From Nostoc sp. S4 (GTDB lineage: Bacteria > Cyanobacteriota > Cyanobacteriia > Cyanobacteriales > Nostocaceae), in assembly GCA_029379225.1 (NCBI GenBank), contig JAQYWR010000003.1, forward strand, positions 186,001 to 250,000: a DNA stretch of 64,000 nt, given 5' to 3'. Shown one piece after another: positions 16,674 to 27,600 of the stretch. The notes below the pieces were generated by a model. It did no database searches and was not told where the DNA came from. It saw only the letters and a list, made by a program, of their open reading frames with translations. The position numbers and the translations under genes were made by a program. Position 1 is the stretch's first letter. Each line of letters opens with the position of its first letter.

Positions 16674-18515
16674 ATGCTCCAATTAGCACCAAAACAATCA
16701 ATTGAAATATTCTTTTCTTATTCTCAAGAAGATAGAAAGTTGCGGGATAAACTTGCCAATCACTTAAGTATTTTAAAGCATGAGAAAGTGATTACTGATT
16801 GGTATGAAGGCGAAATTAGTGCAGGACAAGTAAGTGCTGATGAGATTGAAAGACATCTAAATTCATCTCGTATTATTCTATTGCTAATTAGTGCAGATTT
16901 TTTGGCTTCTGAGAAACTCTGGCAGCGTGATGTAACACTAGCTATGAAAAGGCACAATGCTAAAGAAGCTTGTGTTATTCCTGTATTACTACGCCCTTGT
17001 GAATGGAAAAGTGCCCAGTTTGGTAGTCTGCAAGCTCTTCCTAGAAATGAAGAAGCTATCACAAGTTGGCAAAATCAGGATGAAGCATTCAAAGAGGTTG
17101 CAAAAGAAATCCGAAAGGCGATTGAAGCAAAATCAGATTATATAAGCATACCTCAAACATCAAAAAGACGATTTAAAATTCCTTGGCGTAGCCTATGTGC
17201 TACAGTTTTTACAAGTGTACCAATAACCCTTTTAGTAATAGGTATGCGTGTAATGGGAGTCTTTGAAAAATCAGAGCTTTTGTTTTTCGACCGGATGATG
17301 CAAAATCAACCAACCGAGTCTCAAGATAGTAAACTGTTACTCGTTGAGATTACTAGTGATGATATTGAATACTATAATTCTGATAAAAATAAAAAAGAAT
17401 ATGAAATTTCTCAAAAAGGAGCTTCTTTGTCAGACAAGGTTATCTTTCAACTACTAAATTCACTAATTCAAAAAAACCCCCGAGTAATAGGCGTAGATGT
17501 TTATCGTGACTTTTCTGCTTACGATCCTAAATTAAGTAAATTGTTTCAAGACAAAGAAAAAAGCAAGCTTTTAATTTTTGTTTGCAAATTTCCCTATACT
17601 TTAGAAGAAAACGATAAAGGTTACGATCCTCCCCCTGATGTTCCGATAGAACAAGTAGGGTTGAGTGACCTGCTAGATGATGGTGATGGAGTTATTCGTA
17701 GGCAACTTCTGACGATGGGAACTCCTGAAACTACAAATTCTAGGTGTAGGAATAAGGAAAAAAAAGAAATGGAGTCCTTTAGTTTCAAAGTAGCTCAAAA
17801 ATATTTAGCTACGGATAACAAATTAAAATCGTATACTAAACCTAATGAAAATGGCTCTTTCAAATCTGGTAACACTGTCTTACAACCACTTGAGACTTTA
17901 ACACAAGGTGGATACAATTTGAAGAATAATAGCTTTGATGGCTATCAAATTTTGTTGAATTATCGTAGACAACTTTCCGATCATAATATTGCTCAAAAAA
18001 CTAATGTTCGGAAAGTATTAAATAATGAAATTGACGATGATTTAGTCAAAGACAAAATTGTTTTGATTGGAACACCCTCTGAGGGATTTGACCCTGACCA
18101 TGCTACTCCCTTTTCTAGTAGTAAAGAAGGAGGGAAAAAGATGCGGGGTTTATATCTTCAAGCACAAATGGTGAGTCAACTTGTAAGTGCAGTCTCAGAT
18201 CGAGAACCACGACCTATACTGAAAGTTAGTTCTATTGGAGATGAAATACTTTTGATTCTAATTGGCTCAATTGTTGGGTCTATTTTACCACAGTTATACA
18301 GACGCTCTAGATATTTCTTATTTATATTAGGAGGAAATTACCTTTTTTTGATTTTAAGCTTTTACTTTATTTGTTTACTCTTTTTTAGTCTTTCAACCAA
18401 GCGTTGGATACCATTCTTTTCTCCTACTTGTGCATTTACATTATCTGTAGGAGTAGTAATAATTTTAGTAGAGCTTCAATCTCCTAAAAAAATTAGATCC
18501 CAACAATATTTTTAG
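16674..18515 (+). CDS. TIR-CHASE2 membrane protein
   Basis: A 613-residue protein. An N-terminal TIR domain (about 8-150) starts EIFFSYSQEDRKLRDKLANH and is clearly related to the TIR of the preceding gene. One membrane segment (about 183-205) leads to an extracytoplasmic CHASE2 domain (about 210-500, FFDRMMQNQPTESQDSKLLL), then three C-terminal membrane segments. The normal TIR catalytic Glu is Asp86 here (LWQRDVTLAM). CHASE2 senses outside signals in cyanobacterial receptors, usually ahead of a cyclase or kinase. Here TIR is the intracellular output or input domain. It lies 196 bp after CHAT-TIR. Confidence 0.87.
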   Translation: MLQLAPKQSIEIFFSYSQEDRKLRDKLANHLSILKHEKVITDWYEGEISAGQVSADEIERHLNSSRIILLLISADFLASEKLWQRDVTLAMKRHNAKEACVIPVLLRPCEWKSAQFGSLQALPRNEEAITSWQNQDEAFKEVAKEIRKAIEAKSDYISIPQTSKRRFKIPWRSLCATVFTSVPITLLVIGMRVMGVFEKSELLFFDRMMQNQPTESQDSKLLLVEITSDDIEYYNSDKNKKEYEISQKGASLSDKVIFQLLNSLIQKNPRVIGVDVYRDFSAYDPKLSKLFQDKEKSKLLIFVCKFPYTLEENDKGYDPPPDVPIEQVGLSDLLDDGDGVIRRQLLTMGTPETTNSRCRNKEKKEMESFSFKVAQKYLATDNKLKSYTKPNENGSFKSGNTVLQPLETLTQGGYNLKNNSFDGYQILLNYRRQLSDHNIAQKTNVRKVLNNEIDDDLVKDKIVLIGTPSEGFDPDHATPFSSSKEGGKKMRGLYLQAQMVSQLVSAVSDREPRPILKVSSIGDEILLILIGSIVGSILPQLYRRSRYFLFILGGNYLFLILSFYFICLLFFSLSTKRWIPFFSPTCAFTLSVGVVIILVELQSPKKIRSQQYF

Positions 18516-18530
18516 CTTACTAGGTTATTT

Positions 18531-19556
18531 ATGCCCAGGACTCATATATTCACTAGATGCTTTAAAACTTTTCTTAACAGTACTATCATAATAGTTTTTT
18601 TAGTCAGTTACCCTTCGTCAACTTTAGCAGCTAGTATTTGGCAAGATATCTTATCTTTTCTTGGTTATAAACAGCGAGATGTACAAGGAGTAGCTGATAG
18701 TCGTGCAAACGGTGGTGCAGGACGTGGAGAATGTACTAATCTAGCATATAAGGATACAAATACTGACAAACGATTAATTGCACTCATCCCTCCCATTAAG
18801 CAGTCAAGTCTACTGTTATCACCTAGTTCATCATCATCTGAAACTCTAAGATCATCTCTTAAATCAATATCTCAAGAGTCCTCTCAAGTAACCTGGATTT
18901 GGAGTGACACTATAGAGGAGAAGCCTTCTCTGTGGTTCTACATCCCCTATAGTTATAATGAGCAATCACAACTAGAGTATGCAAAGCTTGCACTTTTATA
19001 TCAAAGCAAAGGTCTTGTTAGAGAAACTCCAATTCTATTCAAACTCCCTAAAGAACCTGGTATTGCTGAAGTTAAACTTCCAATAAGTTTAGAAGTTAAT
19101 AAGCCATACAAATGGTTTTTCTCAATTATATGTGATGAAAATAAACCATCTAGAAATCCTAGTGTTACTGGTTGGATTCAGAGAATTTCACGAGATAAAT
19201 CAGTATTTCCTGTAGAGCCATCTAATGCTCTACTTTCCCGAAGATATTATATTTATGCTCGCTCCGGACTCTTATATGATGCCTTTACTTGGCTTGTCAA
19301 GGCTTACGAACCAATAAGCCAACCTCATCAGAACTCGTTTGTCTCAAATGCTAACAACTATCAAGAAGCTATAAAGCAAGATTGGTTTGACTTTTTCAAG
19401 GAACTAGACTTGATTGATGAGAACGATCGGGACGATAAGAAAGATGAAAGTAATAAGATAAATGAGAAAAATAAGATTGCTGATGAGATTGCTAAATCCC
19501 CAATCTTAACATTAGAGTGCGTACAGAAAAGCACTAACCATAAGTGTAACAAATAA
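18531..19556 (+). CDS. DUF928-type exported protein
   Basis: A 341-residue protein with a signal peptide (about 12-34, ending STLAAS) and the DUF928 pattern. That pattern includes GGAGRGECTN, LIALIPP, FYIPYSYN, FKLPKEPGIAEVKLP and NKPYKWFFSIICDENKPSRN. The C-terminus is rich in Asp, Lys and Asn. It begins 16 bp after the TIR-CHASE2 stop, so the two are likely co-transcribed. CHASE2 and DUF928 genes are often neighbours in cyanobacteria, which suggests that DUF928 modifies signal sensing outside the membrane. The function is unknown. Confidence 0.82.
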   Translation: MPRTHIFTRCFKTFLNSTIIIVFLVSYPSSTLAASIWQDILSFLGYKQRDVQGVADSRANGGAGRGECTNLAYKDTNTDKRLIALIPPIKQSSLLLSPSSSSSETLRSSLKSISQESSQVTWIWSDTIEEKPSLWFYIPYSYNEQSQLEYAKLALLYQSKGLVRETPILFKLPKEPGIAEVKLPISLEVNKPYKWFFSIICDENKPSRNPSVTGWIQRISRDKSVFPVEPSNALLSRRYYIYARSGLLYDAFTWLVKAYEPISQPHQNSFVSNANNYQEAIKQDWFDFFKELDLIDENDRDDKKDESNKINEKNKIADEIAKSPILTLECVQKSTNHKCNK

Positions 19557-19734
19557 ATACAATTTACAGTTAAGCTTAACAAATTTATAACTTGGTTAAT
19601 AAGAAGTTGCATTGTCATTGGTAGTATTCAGGCATTGCGACGAAGGAAGCAATCTCATGGACTTTGAGCTACCACGATAGAACGTAACTTGGTTAAGCTT
19701 AGCTACAAACATATAAATAATTTTTCAATGTTAC

Positions 19735-22593
19735 CTACAACCAATTCCCTAGCAAAATATAAGGTGCCCAATATCTTGGATGTTCGTAACGCTGACTAGA
19801 TAAATCTCTTAACGCTTTTTGAGCATTTTGTAAGGCTTTAGCTTTCGTCAACCCTGGTTTAAGCAGTTGCTCATATAAATTTTTAGTAAATTCAACACTG
19901 ATTTCATCATCCAATGTCCACAAGGAAGCGATCGCACTACGCGCACCCGCTCGAACACCTACACCAGAAATTCCTAAAGTTGCTCGCTGGTCTCCTGCTG
20001 CGGTTTCACACGCACTCAGCACAATTAGTTCTATAGGTTCTGGCTGATTTTGAGCTTGTATGCGGAATATATTACCCAGTTCGTTAACTACAATTGGTTT
20101 ATCAGAACTTAATAAAAACGTATTTTCCGGACTCGAACTAAACTCGCCATGTGTAGCTAAATGAATAATTTGAAAAATAGAAGTATTGACCTTTTTTTTA
20201 AATTGGTTAGTATTAAAATCCCGATCGACGAGTTTATTAAGTGAAATTTTAGAACCACCTATCTTTTCAATCTCTTCTATCTCTTTTGTAGCAAAACGCA
20301 ACTTACCAAATTTTTGTAAGTATTCTGGGAATTGTTGTTGGTATTTTTCAACATCGGGTTCAGTTAGCCCAGCAGCCAAAATACTTAGTTTTTTATCTTG
20401 GATGGTTCGAGGAGTGGGAATGTCTAATCTTGGGGCTAGCGCCACAGCATACTTATCTATCAGATAGGTAGGTGGATTTTTTGTATCATCAACCACCAAT
20501 GCACCCAAAGGAATATTTCGCAAATTTGTATCTAGCGCAAACACCAATGTATCAATTTTTTGACCATTTTTAATGAATTTTTCTGCTCCTTTCAAAAGCA
20601 TATCATATACTTTTTTACCTTCTTTAATAACATCCTCAAAAGTATACTCTTCTTCCAAGTCTCTCTGAAACTGTCTAATTTCTTCTTCAAAATCAGCCTG
20701 TATTGGTTTGGTGTAGTGTTTTAGTTCTTCCTTTTCTAAACTTTTATTAGTAACATTCTTAGGAAGTTTGACAATAACTTCAATTCTATCTTTTAAAAGA
20801 ATTGGATATATAAAAGCCGTGTTTAGAGCTTCTTTATCAATAATTGTGTCAATTTTTTCTACGTTGTTCTCCGGACAGGCTACTCGCAGAAAATTTTCTA
20901 GTTCTACTGCTTGCAAAGAAGCAATTACTTCTCGTGCTTTAAAGAGATTTTCTTGGGAAGGATTAGCATCCCATAACAGCAAATCAACATAATCGCGATA
21001 GATGCTGTCGATATCATTTAGAAATGAAAATTGGGCATCAGGATTACCAACTACTAACTCTCTACGTAGGGATTGCAAAGTTAGGTATGCACGTTGATAT
21101 ATTTCCCGTGCATTATTCAAATTATTCAAACTTTTTTGCTGTATCTCTTTAGTTTGAGCTTGTGTTATTGCTGGAATTTGAGATTTGTAAATGCGTCCCA
21201 GTTGCCATTCCCATAGATATTCAGTTTCTGAGGGTAGTTCAATTGATTGAGCGATGAATAAAGCTTTTTCAGTACTTTCTTTAGCTAATTCAAATTCCCC
21301 GCGTTTTTCATATAGCTCACCTAGATACCCGTAACCATAAGATTCTGTGTTCGAGTCACGGAGACGTTTGGCTTGTTCAATTGAAGTTTCCAAAAGTTGC
21401 TTGATTTTTGTAGTAAGCACATTGTCATCATTGTCAATCCGAATCAAGTTTTTAGCAAAATTTAGCCTGGTAAATAGAGCTGCATGAGTTAGTGGTAGTT
21501 TTTCTATCTGCTGTTGAAGTTTATCAATTTGCGGTAACTGAATCAGTGGGTTTTGTTTTGATAATTGATTATCTAATAACCATTTACGAACTTCATTTGT
21601 CGATTTATCGCTTGATTGTTCTAATGCTAATCGCTTCCAGCAATCTTTTGTTTTTAAAGTTAAAAATAACCGATTCTGACTAAATAACTGATTTAAAACA
21701 TCTGGTTTACTCTTGGTCTGTTTATTTAATCTATTCTTGTACCAATCTTGTAAATCTAATACTAGGCTTAACTGATTTAGTTGTGACTGTAGTTTAGTGT
21801 TGAATGGCGAGGGTAAGGTTGAACCTATTTCGCCTTCAGCCATTTTGTAGGCTTTTGTAGCTGCGTAAGCATCTATAATTGCACAAACAAGATTTTGCTG
21901 CTCTTGTGAACGGTAGTATAAGTCTTGTTCTTTATTACTTAAAGCACGTCGAGTGTTTCCTAAATCCAGCCAAATTGCCGCCTTTTCTTGAGGTTGACTT
22001 TTGTTCAGACTTAGTAACAAAACTTTATTTGACAACTTTAGTTCGCCTAATCCTCGTAGGACGTTGCCAAAGTTGCGTAAACCTGCTATTTTGCTAGGAG
22101 AATTTGCACGTTCTGCAAGTTTTTTATTGTCGAAAAACTCATTACGCTTCTCTTCATCTTGCAGCAGTATTTTACAATTTTCCTCACCATAGATTTGCAG
22201 TAGTGTACTACAGGCGCGTGGGAAAAACCCTAGTGCTTGTTCGGCTTGTGCCTGATTAATTTGGTTATTGACAGTTTCAGTTTCATTTCCTAACTTATGA
22301 TAGCCAGCAACGGCTTTTTGCCAGCAATCTATTGCATCATTAAAGCGCCCATTCTCATAACTTTCTCTACCTTGAGTACTTAACTGTTCTGGGCTAAAGT
22401 TTAGTGTTTTTGTGCAAATCAGTTGCGCTGCTGGTTCACTACCAATAGCCCTTTCTAGGAATAATTTGTGAATACCAAACACTGAAATAAGCGAAATAAG
22501 AGCTACGATAAATAGGTAAATGATCCGGTGATTTACCTTCTGCACGAGGATATAACGGCATTTTAGGAGGTAATGTTTCAGAAGGGGTTCCAT
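19735..22593 (-). CDS. TPR-CHAT caspase-like protein 2
   Basis: A 952-residue protein. It has an N-terminal membrane segment (about 24-46), TPR-like helical repeats (about 75-560) and a C-terminal CHAT domain. The catalytic pair is His in LATHGEFSSS (about 815) and Cys in LSACETAAGDQR (about 862); the end is RYWAPYILLGNWL. Its start overlaps the TpsB stop by 16 bp, so it is the last gene of a TpsA-TpsB-CHAT operon. That coupling suggests a surface-exoprotein and protease link, but the target is not known. Confidence 0.9.
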   Translation of the reverse strand: MEPLLKHYLLKCRYILVQKVNHRIIYLFIVALISLISVFGIHKLFLERAIGSEPAAQLICTKTLNFSPEQLSTQGRESYENGRFNDAIDCWQKAVAGYHKLGNETETVNNQINQAQAEQALGFFPRACSTLLQIYGEENCKILLQDEEKRNEFFDNKKLAERANSPSKIAGLRNFGNVLRGLGELKLSNKVLLLSLNKSQPQEKAAIWLDLGNTRRALSNKEQDLYYRSQEQQNLVCAIIDAYAATKAYKMAEGEIGSTLPSPFNTKLQSQLNQLSLVLDLQDWYKNRLNKQTKSKPDVLNQLFSQNRLFLTLKTKDCWKRLALEQSSDKSTNEVRKWLLDNQLSKQNPLIQLPQIDKLQQQIEKLPLTHAALFTRLNFAKNLIRIDNDDNVLTTKIKQLLETSIEQAKRLRDSNTESYGYGYLGELYEKRGEFELAKESTEKALFIAQSIELPSETEYLWEWQLGRIYKSQIPAITQAQTKEIQQKSLNNLNNAREIYQRAYLTLQSLRRELVVGNPDAQFSFLNDIDSIYRDYVDLLLWDANPSQENLFKAREVIASLQAVELENFLRVACPENNVEKIDTIIDKEALNTAFIYPILLKDRIEVIVKLPKNVTNKSLEKEELKHYTKPIQADFEEEIRQFQRDLEEEYTFEDVIKEGKKVYDMLLKGAEKFIKNGQKIDTLVFALDTNLRNIPLGALVVDDTKNPPTYLIDKYAVALAPRLDIPTPRTIQDKKLSILAAGLTEPDVEKYQQQFPEYLQKFGKLRFATKEIEEIEKIGGSKISLNKLVDRDFNTNQFKKKVNTSIFQIIHLATHGEFSSSPENTFLLSSDKPIVVNELGNIFRIQAQNQPEPIELIVLSACETAAGDQRATLGISGVGVRAGARSAIASLWTLDDEISVEFTKNLYEQLLKPGLTKAKALQNAQKALRDLSSQRYEHPRYWAPYILLGNWL

Positions 22594-24608
22594 ATAACAG
22601 AAAAGTATAAACCTTGTTCTTGTAAAGTTTTTTCATTAGAATCTGCTGAGATGAGGGGAATTCCCCAGTCAATGCGAGTATTGAGACGATCGCTCATTTG
22701 AAACCGCAACCCCAAACCAACCGAGGCGAGCCAGCTAGGATCGGGGTCTACACCTTCAAAGTTATTCCAGGCTGTACCAACATCAAAAAAAGGTACTACT
22801 TGTAACAATCCTCGTGGTTTGCGAATGCGTAGTATAGGTAGGCGAAGTTCTATTGAACCAAAGGCTCCGTTATCTGCCAGCAATTGATCCTGACGGTATC
22901 CTCTGACACTAGCTATTCCACCAACTCCAAATTGCTCTAAGGATACTAGCCTACGGTCTGCGAGTTGCACATCACCCCGCAGGACTAAGAGCGTATCTGT
23001 ACCAAGACTTCGCACCCATTGTGCCTGTCCTCTCCAAGCAAAAAATTCGCTCTCGGGAGCAACATCGTTAATTGTGGCATCGAATATAGGAAGTCCAAAA
23101 CTGAACTGCGATCGCAATGCCAAAACCGAATGATTCCCGCGTTGCGTCCATTCCTGAAAAAACCGCAAAGCAGAAATGCGCGTGCGTCCTTGATTGTCAG
23201 CCCCTGGTGATATTGGAAAGGCTCCAGTATCTTCAAATCCTAGAAAAGTCTGCGATTGCTGATGCGAAAGGGTAAGTCCTAAAGCTAATTCTTTCGTCGG
23301 AGTTTGAATAAACGGATGGCGTAGGGTCAGTTGGTATCTATCCGAATTCGATACAATATCTAGTTCGTTAAAAGGCTCCTCAATTACGTTGTTGGAGGTG
23401 CGATCGTAGTCGAAGGTCAGGGTAGTGTCCTGGGGAGTCAGGGGTAAGGTGTAGCTGACATCAACTTCGTTACTACCGTCAGTGTTGGCGTAGAACAGGC
23501 TGATTATGTCTCCGATACCAAATAAGTTATCTTCCCACAGTCGAGCGCTGCGTTGGAAGCTACCCACGCTCGGCGATCGGCTATTATCAAGGTTGATTTG
23601 ACCGTGAAAAGTATTGGCTTCTTTTATATTGACTTCGAGCAAGTTGGTGCCAAAACGGGTTCCCGCAGACAATTCTGCTGATAAGCTCTCAATGCGGGGA
23701 TTGAGTTGAAGTAGTTGCAATGCTTCAAGTAAGCGATCGCGATTTAGGGGTGTTTGATTTGCCCTCTTTAACCGACTGCGAATGTAACTGCGATTTAATC
23801 GCCGAGTACCAGTAATTTTGATATCTTCTAAGCTACCTTCAACCAACTGAATTTTCACTTCCCCTCCGCCCGGTGGCAGCTTTTGTTCTGGAACAATTGC
23901 TCCGGAGGTAATGTAGCCTTTACAAATATAAAGCTGAGTAATTGCCGAACGTGCCTTTAGCAATTGGGCAAAGGACAGTTGTTGAGGAGCGTCTTTTTCA
24001 GTTCTTGGTAGTCTCCGAAGGGGAGACTGTTTAACCAATTTACCTGAAAGTTGTTGACATCTGGACTTTTCATCTAATTCTTCAGGGCTATAGAGAACCA
24101 CTTCCATTGCTTGGAGTAGTTCTTCGTCTTTGAAAACCGTACTCCCCTCAAATTGAAACTTGGTGACAAAAAATGTGTCAGGAACCACTGGAACAAAATC
24201 CTCCTGTGGTTGGGGAGGTTGGTTGTGTAACGGGTCTTCTGGAAGAGGTGAGGGAACTGGCTGCGGTTGCGGGGGTGGAGATAATGGAGGTACTACATCG
24301 CGGGGAGGGGGCAAATTGGGCGGTAAGTTCTGCGCTGAAGGTGCATTGATGGGGACTTGTGCTAACGCAGCTGTATGTATGCTGAATGATATAGGTATGC
24401 TCAGTGCTAGTGTTGCTATAGGCAGTAGGAGCCAAGGGCGTGTTTTCAAACCCTCAACCGTCCAGAAATCAATTTCTAGGCTAATAGCTAAAGTCCGTTT
24501 CAACGGACTAAAAGTATTGCTAAACAACGATTTTAGTCCTCTTGAGAGGACAGTAGCTCTTAGCCAGGGGTTTACAACTGGTGATTGAACACGAGAATTA
24601 TTGTCCAT
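22578..24608 (-). CDS. TpsB outer-membrane transporter (ShlB/FhaC family)
   Basis: About 676 residues. A signal-like segment (LLLPIATLALSIPISFSIHT), a Pro-rich linker and a POTRA-type region (FFVTKFQFEGSTVFKDEEL, then QLYICKGYITSGAIVPEQKL) precede a C-terminal beta barrel (VRGYRQDQLLADNGAFGSIE, FDVGTAWNN) ending in Phe. It secretes TpsA exoproteins. ATG 24608 is preferred: GAGGA lies about 11 nt before it, and it overlaps the TpsA stop by 11 bp. An upstream start at 24692 would overlap much more. The first 45 or so residues are encoded largely by an inserted palindromic repeat (24479-24565). Confidence 0.88.
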   Translation of the reverse strand: MDNNSRVQSPVVNPWLRATVLSRGLKSLFSNTFSPLKRTLAISLEIDFWTVEGLKTRPWLLLPIATLALSIPISFSIHTAALAQVPINAPSAQNLPPNLPPPRDVVPPLSPPPQPQPVPSPLPEDPLHNQPPQPQEDFVPVVPDTFFVTKFQFEGSTVFKDEELLQAMEVVLYSPEELDEKSRCQQLSGKLVKQSPLRRLPRTEKDAPQQLSFAQLLKARSAITQLYICKGYITSGAIVPEQKLPPGGGEVKIQLVEGSLEDIKITGTRRLNRSYIRSRLKRANQTPLNRDRLLEALQLLQLNPRIESLSAELSAGTRFGTNLLEVNIKEANTFHGQINLDNSRSPSVGSFQRSARLWEDNLFGIGDIISLFYANTDGSNEVDVSYTLPLTPQDTTLTFDYDRTSNNVIEEPFNELDIVSNSDRYQLTLRHPFIQTPTKELALGLTLSHQQSQTFLGFEDTGAFPISPGADNQGRTRISALRFFQEWTQRGNHSVLALRSQFSFGLPIFDATINDVAPESEFFAWRGQAQWVRSLGTDTLLVLRGDVQLADRRLVSLEQFGVGGIASVRGYRQDQLLADNGAFGSIELRLPILRIRKPRGLLQVVPFFDVGTAWNNFEGVDPDPSWLASVGLGLRFQMSDRLNTRIDWGIPLISADSNEKTLQEQGLYFSVIWNPF
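24479..24565. repeat. MITE-like palindromic element inside the tpsB 5' coding region
   Basis: The termini are inverted repeats GGCTAATAGCTAAAGTCC (24479-24496) and GGACAGTAGCTCTTAGCC (24548-24565), matching at 15 of 18 positions. Internal small palindromes (AGTCCGTTTCAACGGACT, and AGTCCTCTTGAGAGGACAG) add structure. From memory this resembles a dispersed small repeat of Nostoc-type genomes. It is in frame and has no stop, so it is translated as part of TpsB ahead of the signal peptide. A partial match (TTTTAGTCCTCTTG) also lies at about 63784. Confidence 0.6.
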
Positions 24609-27600
24609 TGCAATCTGTGTTCCTCTGCCAAGAGTTATCGGAAGTAGGTTTGGATGGGTTGGCGGTGAAAATAATCTCGCCTTTAGATCCAATGTTCACA
24701 CCTTTGGCTTCGACAAGAGTGGAACTTGGGAAACTGCTTTGCATCAAGCGAGTTTGTCTTGGGGAGGCGTTTGTCGTTGTTCCCATCAAAGCATCACTGC
24801 TAAGTGCTGAACTTGGGCTTGGCGGCAAACCACCCCGTCCGGTAACAATGAAGCGGCTTGCTGCTTGCGTTCTACCCACTGGGCAACTCTGCGTAATTAA
24901 TCTGGAAGAGTCACCTAAATTTTCTGGCAACTGAAGTAACCCCCGTCTAGGGTCTACATCGATCGGGACAATTGCCACAGTGCCTTGCAGACCTTGCTCG
25001 GAAGAGGCAGTGATGTCATTCAAAGGTGTATTTTGTGTTTTTGGTCGGAACTCTGTGCCATAAATGCCTAAAGGTCTAGGATCGATTGCGACAACGCCAC
25101 CATTACCTGTTGCTAGTGCATTCGCAGAAATATCATTACCGTTTTTCCCAGTTGGTGGAAGTGCAAGGAGTAGTCGAGTTTTAATAGCAATGTTGCCACC
25201 ATCAGCCAAATTTTCAGCGTTAGTCTCTATTAGGCTTTCATTGGCCAGAATTAGGAAATCAAGAGGAGAACCGGGCAAAGACTTCTTGGCTTGGCTGCCT
25301 AGCTTACGTTCCTCTATTAGTGACCTTAATTCATTTTGTGCCTCAGGTGTAGTTTCTTTTCCTAATAAGATAATATTCGATCCATTGCTTGGGTTACCGT
25401 TTGCTTGCCCAGTTGTAGCAAGGAATGCCCCATTATCTAGGAAGATTGCCTTGGCGAAAACAAAGAGGTTGCCCGCCTTGCCGTTAGGACTACTTACAGT
25501 AGCTGCGGCTCCATTCTCAATCCTCAGATCATCTGTATAAATAAATACAGTTCCAGCAGTTCCACCTTTTATGGTTGCTTCAGCAAATAAACCGTATTCA
25601 GGTTCCTGACCATTTTTGACAAGATCGGCAAAATTAGTGAAATTACTGCCACGTAATAATATAAAGGGAGCTTTTACGAAAACACTTCCAGCTGGCACTG
25701 TCGAGTTGGTTGTTGAAGTCACAGAAGAATTTTCAATCCTAATTTCTCTAGTAGCTTTTATATTGATACCATCAATATTGTTAGTAGTTCTTACATTGAT
25801 ACCATCAAGACTAGGTTTTAAATTACTTGTCACATTACGAAGAGTTTGAGTATCGACTTTACTATCTCTAATGTTGATGCTGGCAGTATCATCATTTCCT
25901 ATAAATACACGCCCAACAACACCTTGACTGCTAATATTACTGTTGTTATTAATCAGAATTTCCTTACCAGAAATTCTGATATCTCCTGCAAATGAATTAC
26001 CGGAGTTAGTGGTATTCAGATTGGCTTTGTTTATGAAGACCGTACCTCCCAATGAATTAATAGAGATAGTACTAAAGTCTTTATTTGGCAGATCATTTTT
26101 ACTTTGGGCTTCTATATCCCCGGAGCGAATATCGCCAGCAGCAGTGAGAGTAACATTTCCAGCTACACCATTTTTAGACTCTGTTCTGATAGTCCACCCA
26201 GTTGTTGTAATCTGACCTTGAGGAGCATTAAGTACTATATTTCCACCAGTTCCATTAGGAGTACGCGATGTTATTTCCTTAATAAGGTCAGTAGAAAGTG
26301 CGCCTTTTGCATTTAGTTCTATATTGCCAGTCTCACTAAGAATCTGGATTCTTCCTGCATTTCCCTGGTATTCTGGTGTGTTATCGAGTATACGGGACGC
26401 AATTTCATTAGCAATAGTAATGTCTCCTTTAGCTTTGAGACTGATGTCTCCACTAGTTTTGAAACTGTTGTCCTCATTTTTACCCCCAGGAGTAAAGGAA
26501 CCTATTTTTCCTTTGGTGTCTATTTTTCCATTTATGCTAGTGATGGTAATATTTCCACCATCTCCTTGTTGGAGACCTTGAACGCCTATAAAAGAACCTA
26601 CTTCATTAGTAGTAACATTACCAGAAGCTTCGATTTTGATATCTCCACCTCGGTCGTTATCAGTCGTGGAGCGCACATCTGACCTACTTGTGTCAATATA
26701 TCCATTGCGGCTAATGATTTTGATATTTCCTGCTCGCCCTGTGCTTCCAACTGCGACATCAGATTGAATATTACCATTAGTCGTTATATTGCCATCAGTA
26801 TCGAGTGTAATGTTTCCCCCCCGTCCATTACTTCTGTTGATCACTCTGGAAAGTATCCTTTGAGTAGTAATGTTGCCAGTGGCTGACAAGATCACAGAAC
26901 CAGCGTTAATTCCACTTGTAGAAGATGAAGTATCAATATTTCCTACCTGAATGCTTCCGAGTGGTAATAAAGAAGCGCCTGAAGGATTAAAATTTGTTCC
27001 CTCTGCTGAAATAGGAATATTGTCAGTGTAGACGAGTGAAGGTAATCCCGCACGTAAAATAACTGCCTGACTAGTTCTCAAAATATCAACATCTGGATCG
27101 CCATTATTAGGAGGCAACGCCGTATCTGGACTATTAATTGTGATATCACCTGCAATAATTCGTCCAGTTGACTCTACTTTCAATGCAGCACCTGTATAGT
27201 TACCAAATTCAACATCTCCATTTGCACTGATAATTGGATCGTAGAGACTCACAAAATTTCCAGGTTGACCTGCTAAGTTGAAAATAGAAAAATGTCCTCC
27301 ACTGGAGAAGTGAGCATCGCCAGAGATAATCCCATCACTAATCAAACTCAGATTTCCACCGCTCACAAACGGTGTCTGTGGATGATTTAAAGCTAAGATG
27401 TCAATGCCTTGATTACCTCGAATGGTCAAATTATCACCAGCTTGCGCCACAAAGGGATTCGTCACACTATCCCGCACCCGCACCGTATCCCCCGCCAGCA
27501 AATTCAAATCTCCAGTCGTACTAAGCTGACTCTCTACCAGCGTCAGATTATTCTTGGCTGTAAGTGTTGCAGTCTGCGCTGTCACATTCTTTGCCACTAC

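Noticed and set aside
22985..23236. Minus-strand frame of 83 codons inside tpsB
   Set aside because: It lies in another frame wholly within the beta-barrel part of tpsB and has no recognisable features.
24160..24588. Plus-strand Gly-rich frame of 142 codons opposite tpsB
   Set aside because: It mirrors the Pro-rich linker of TpsB on the other strand (Pro codons read as Gly); tpsB has the family match.
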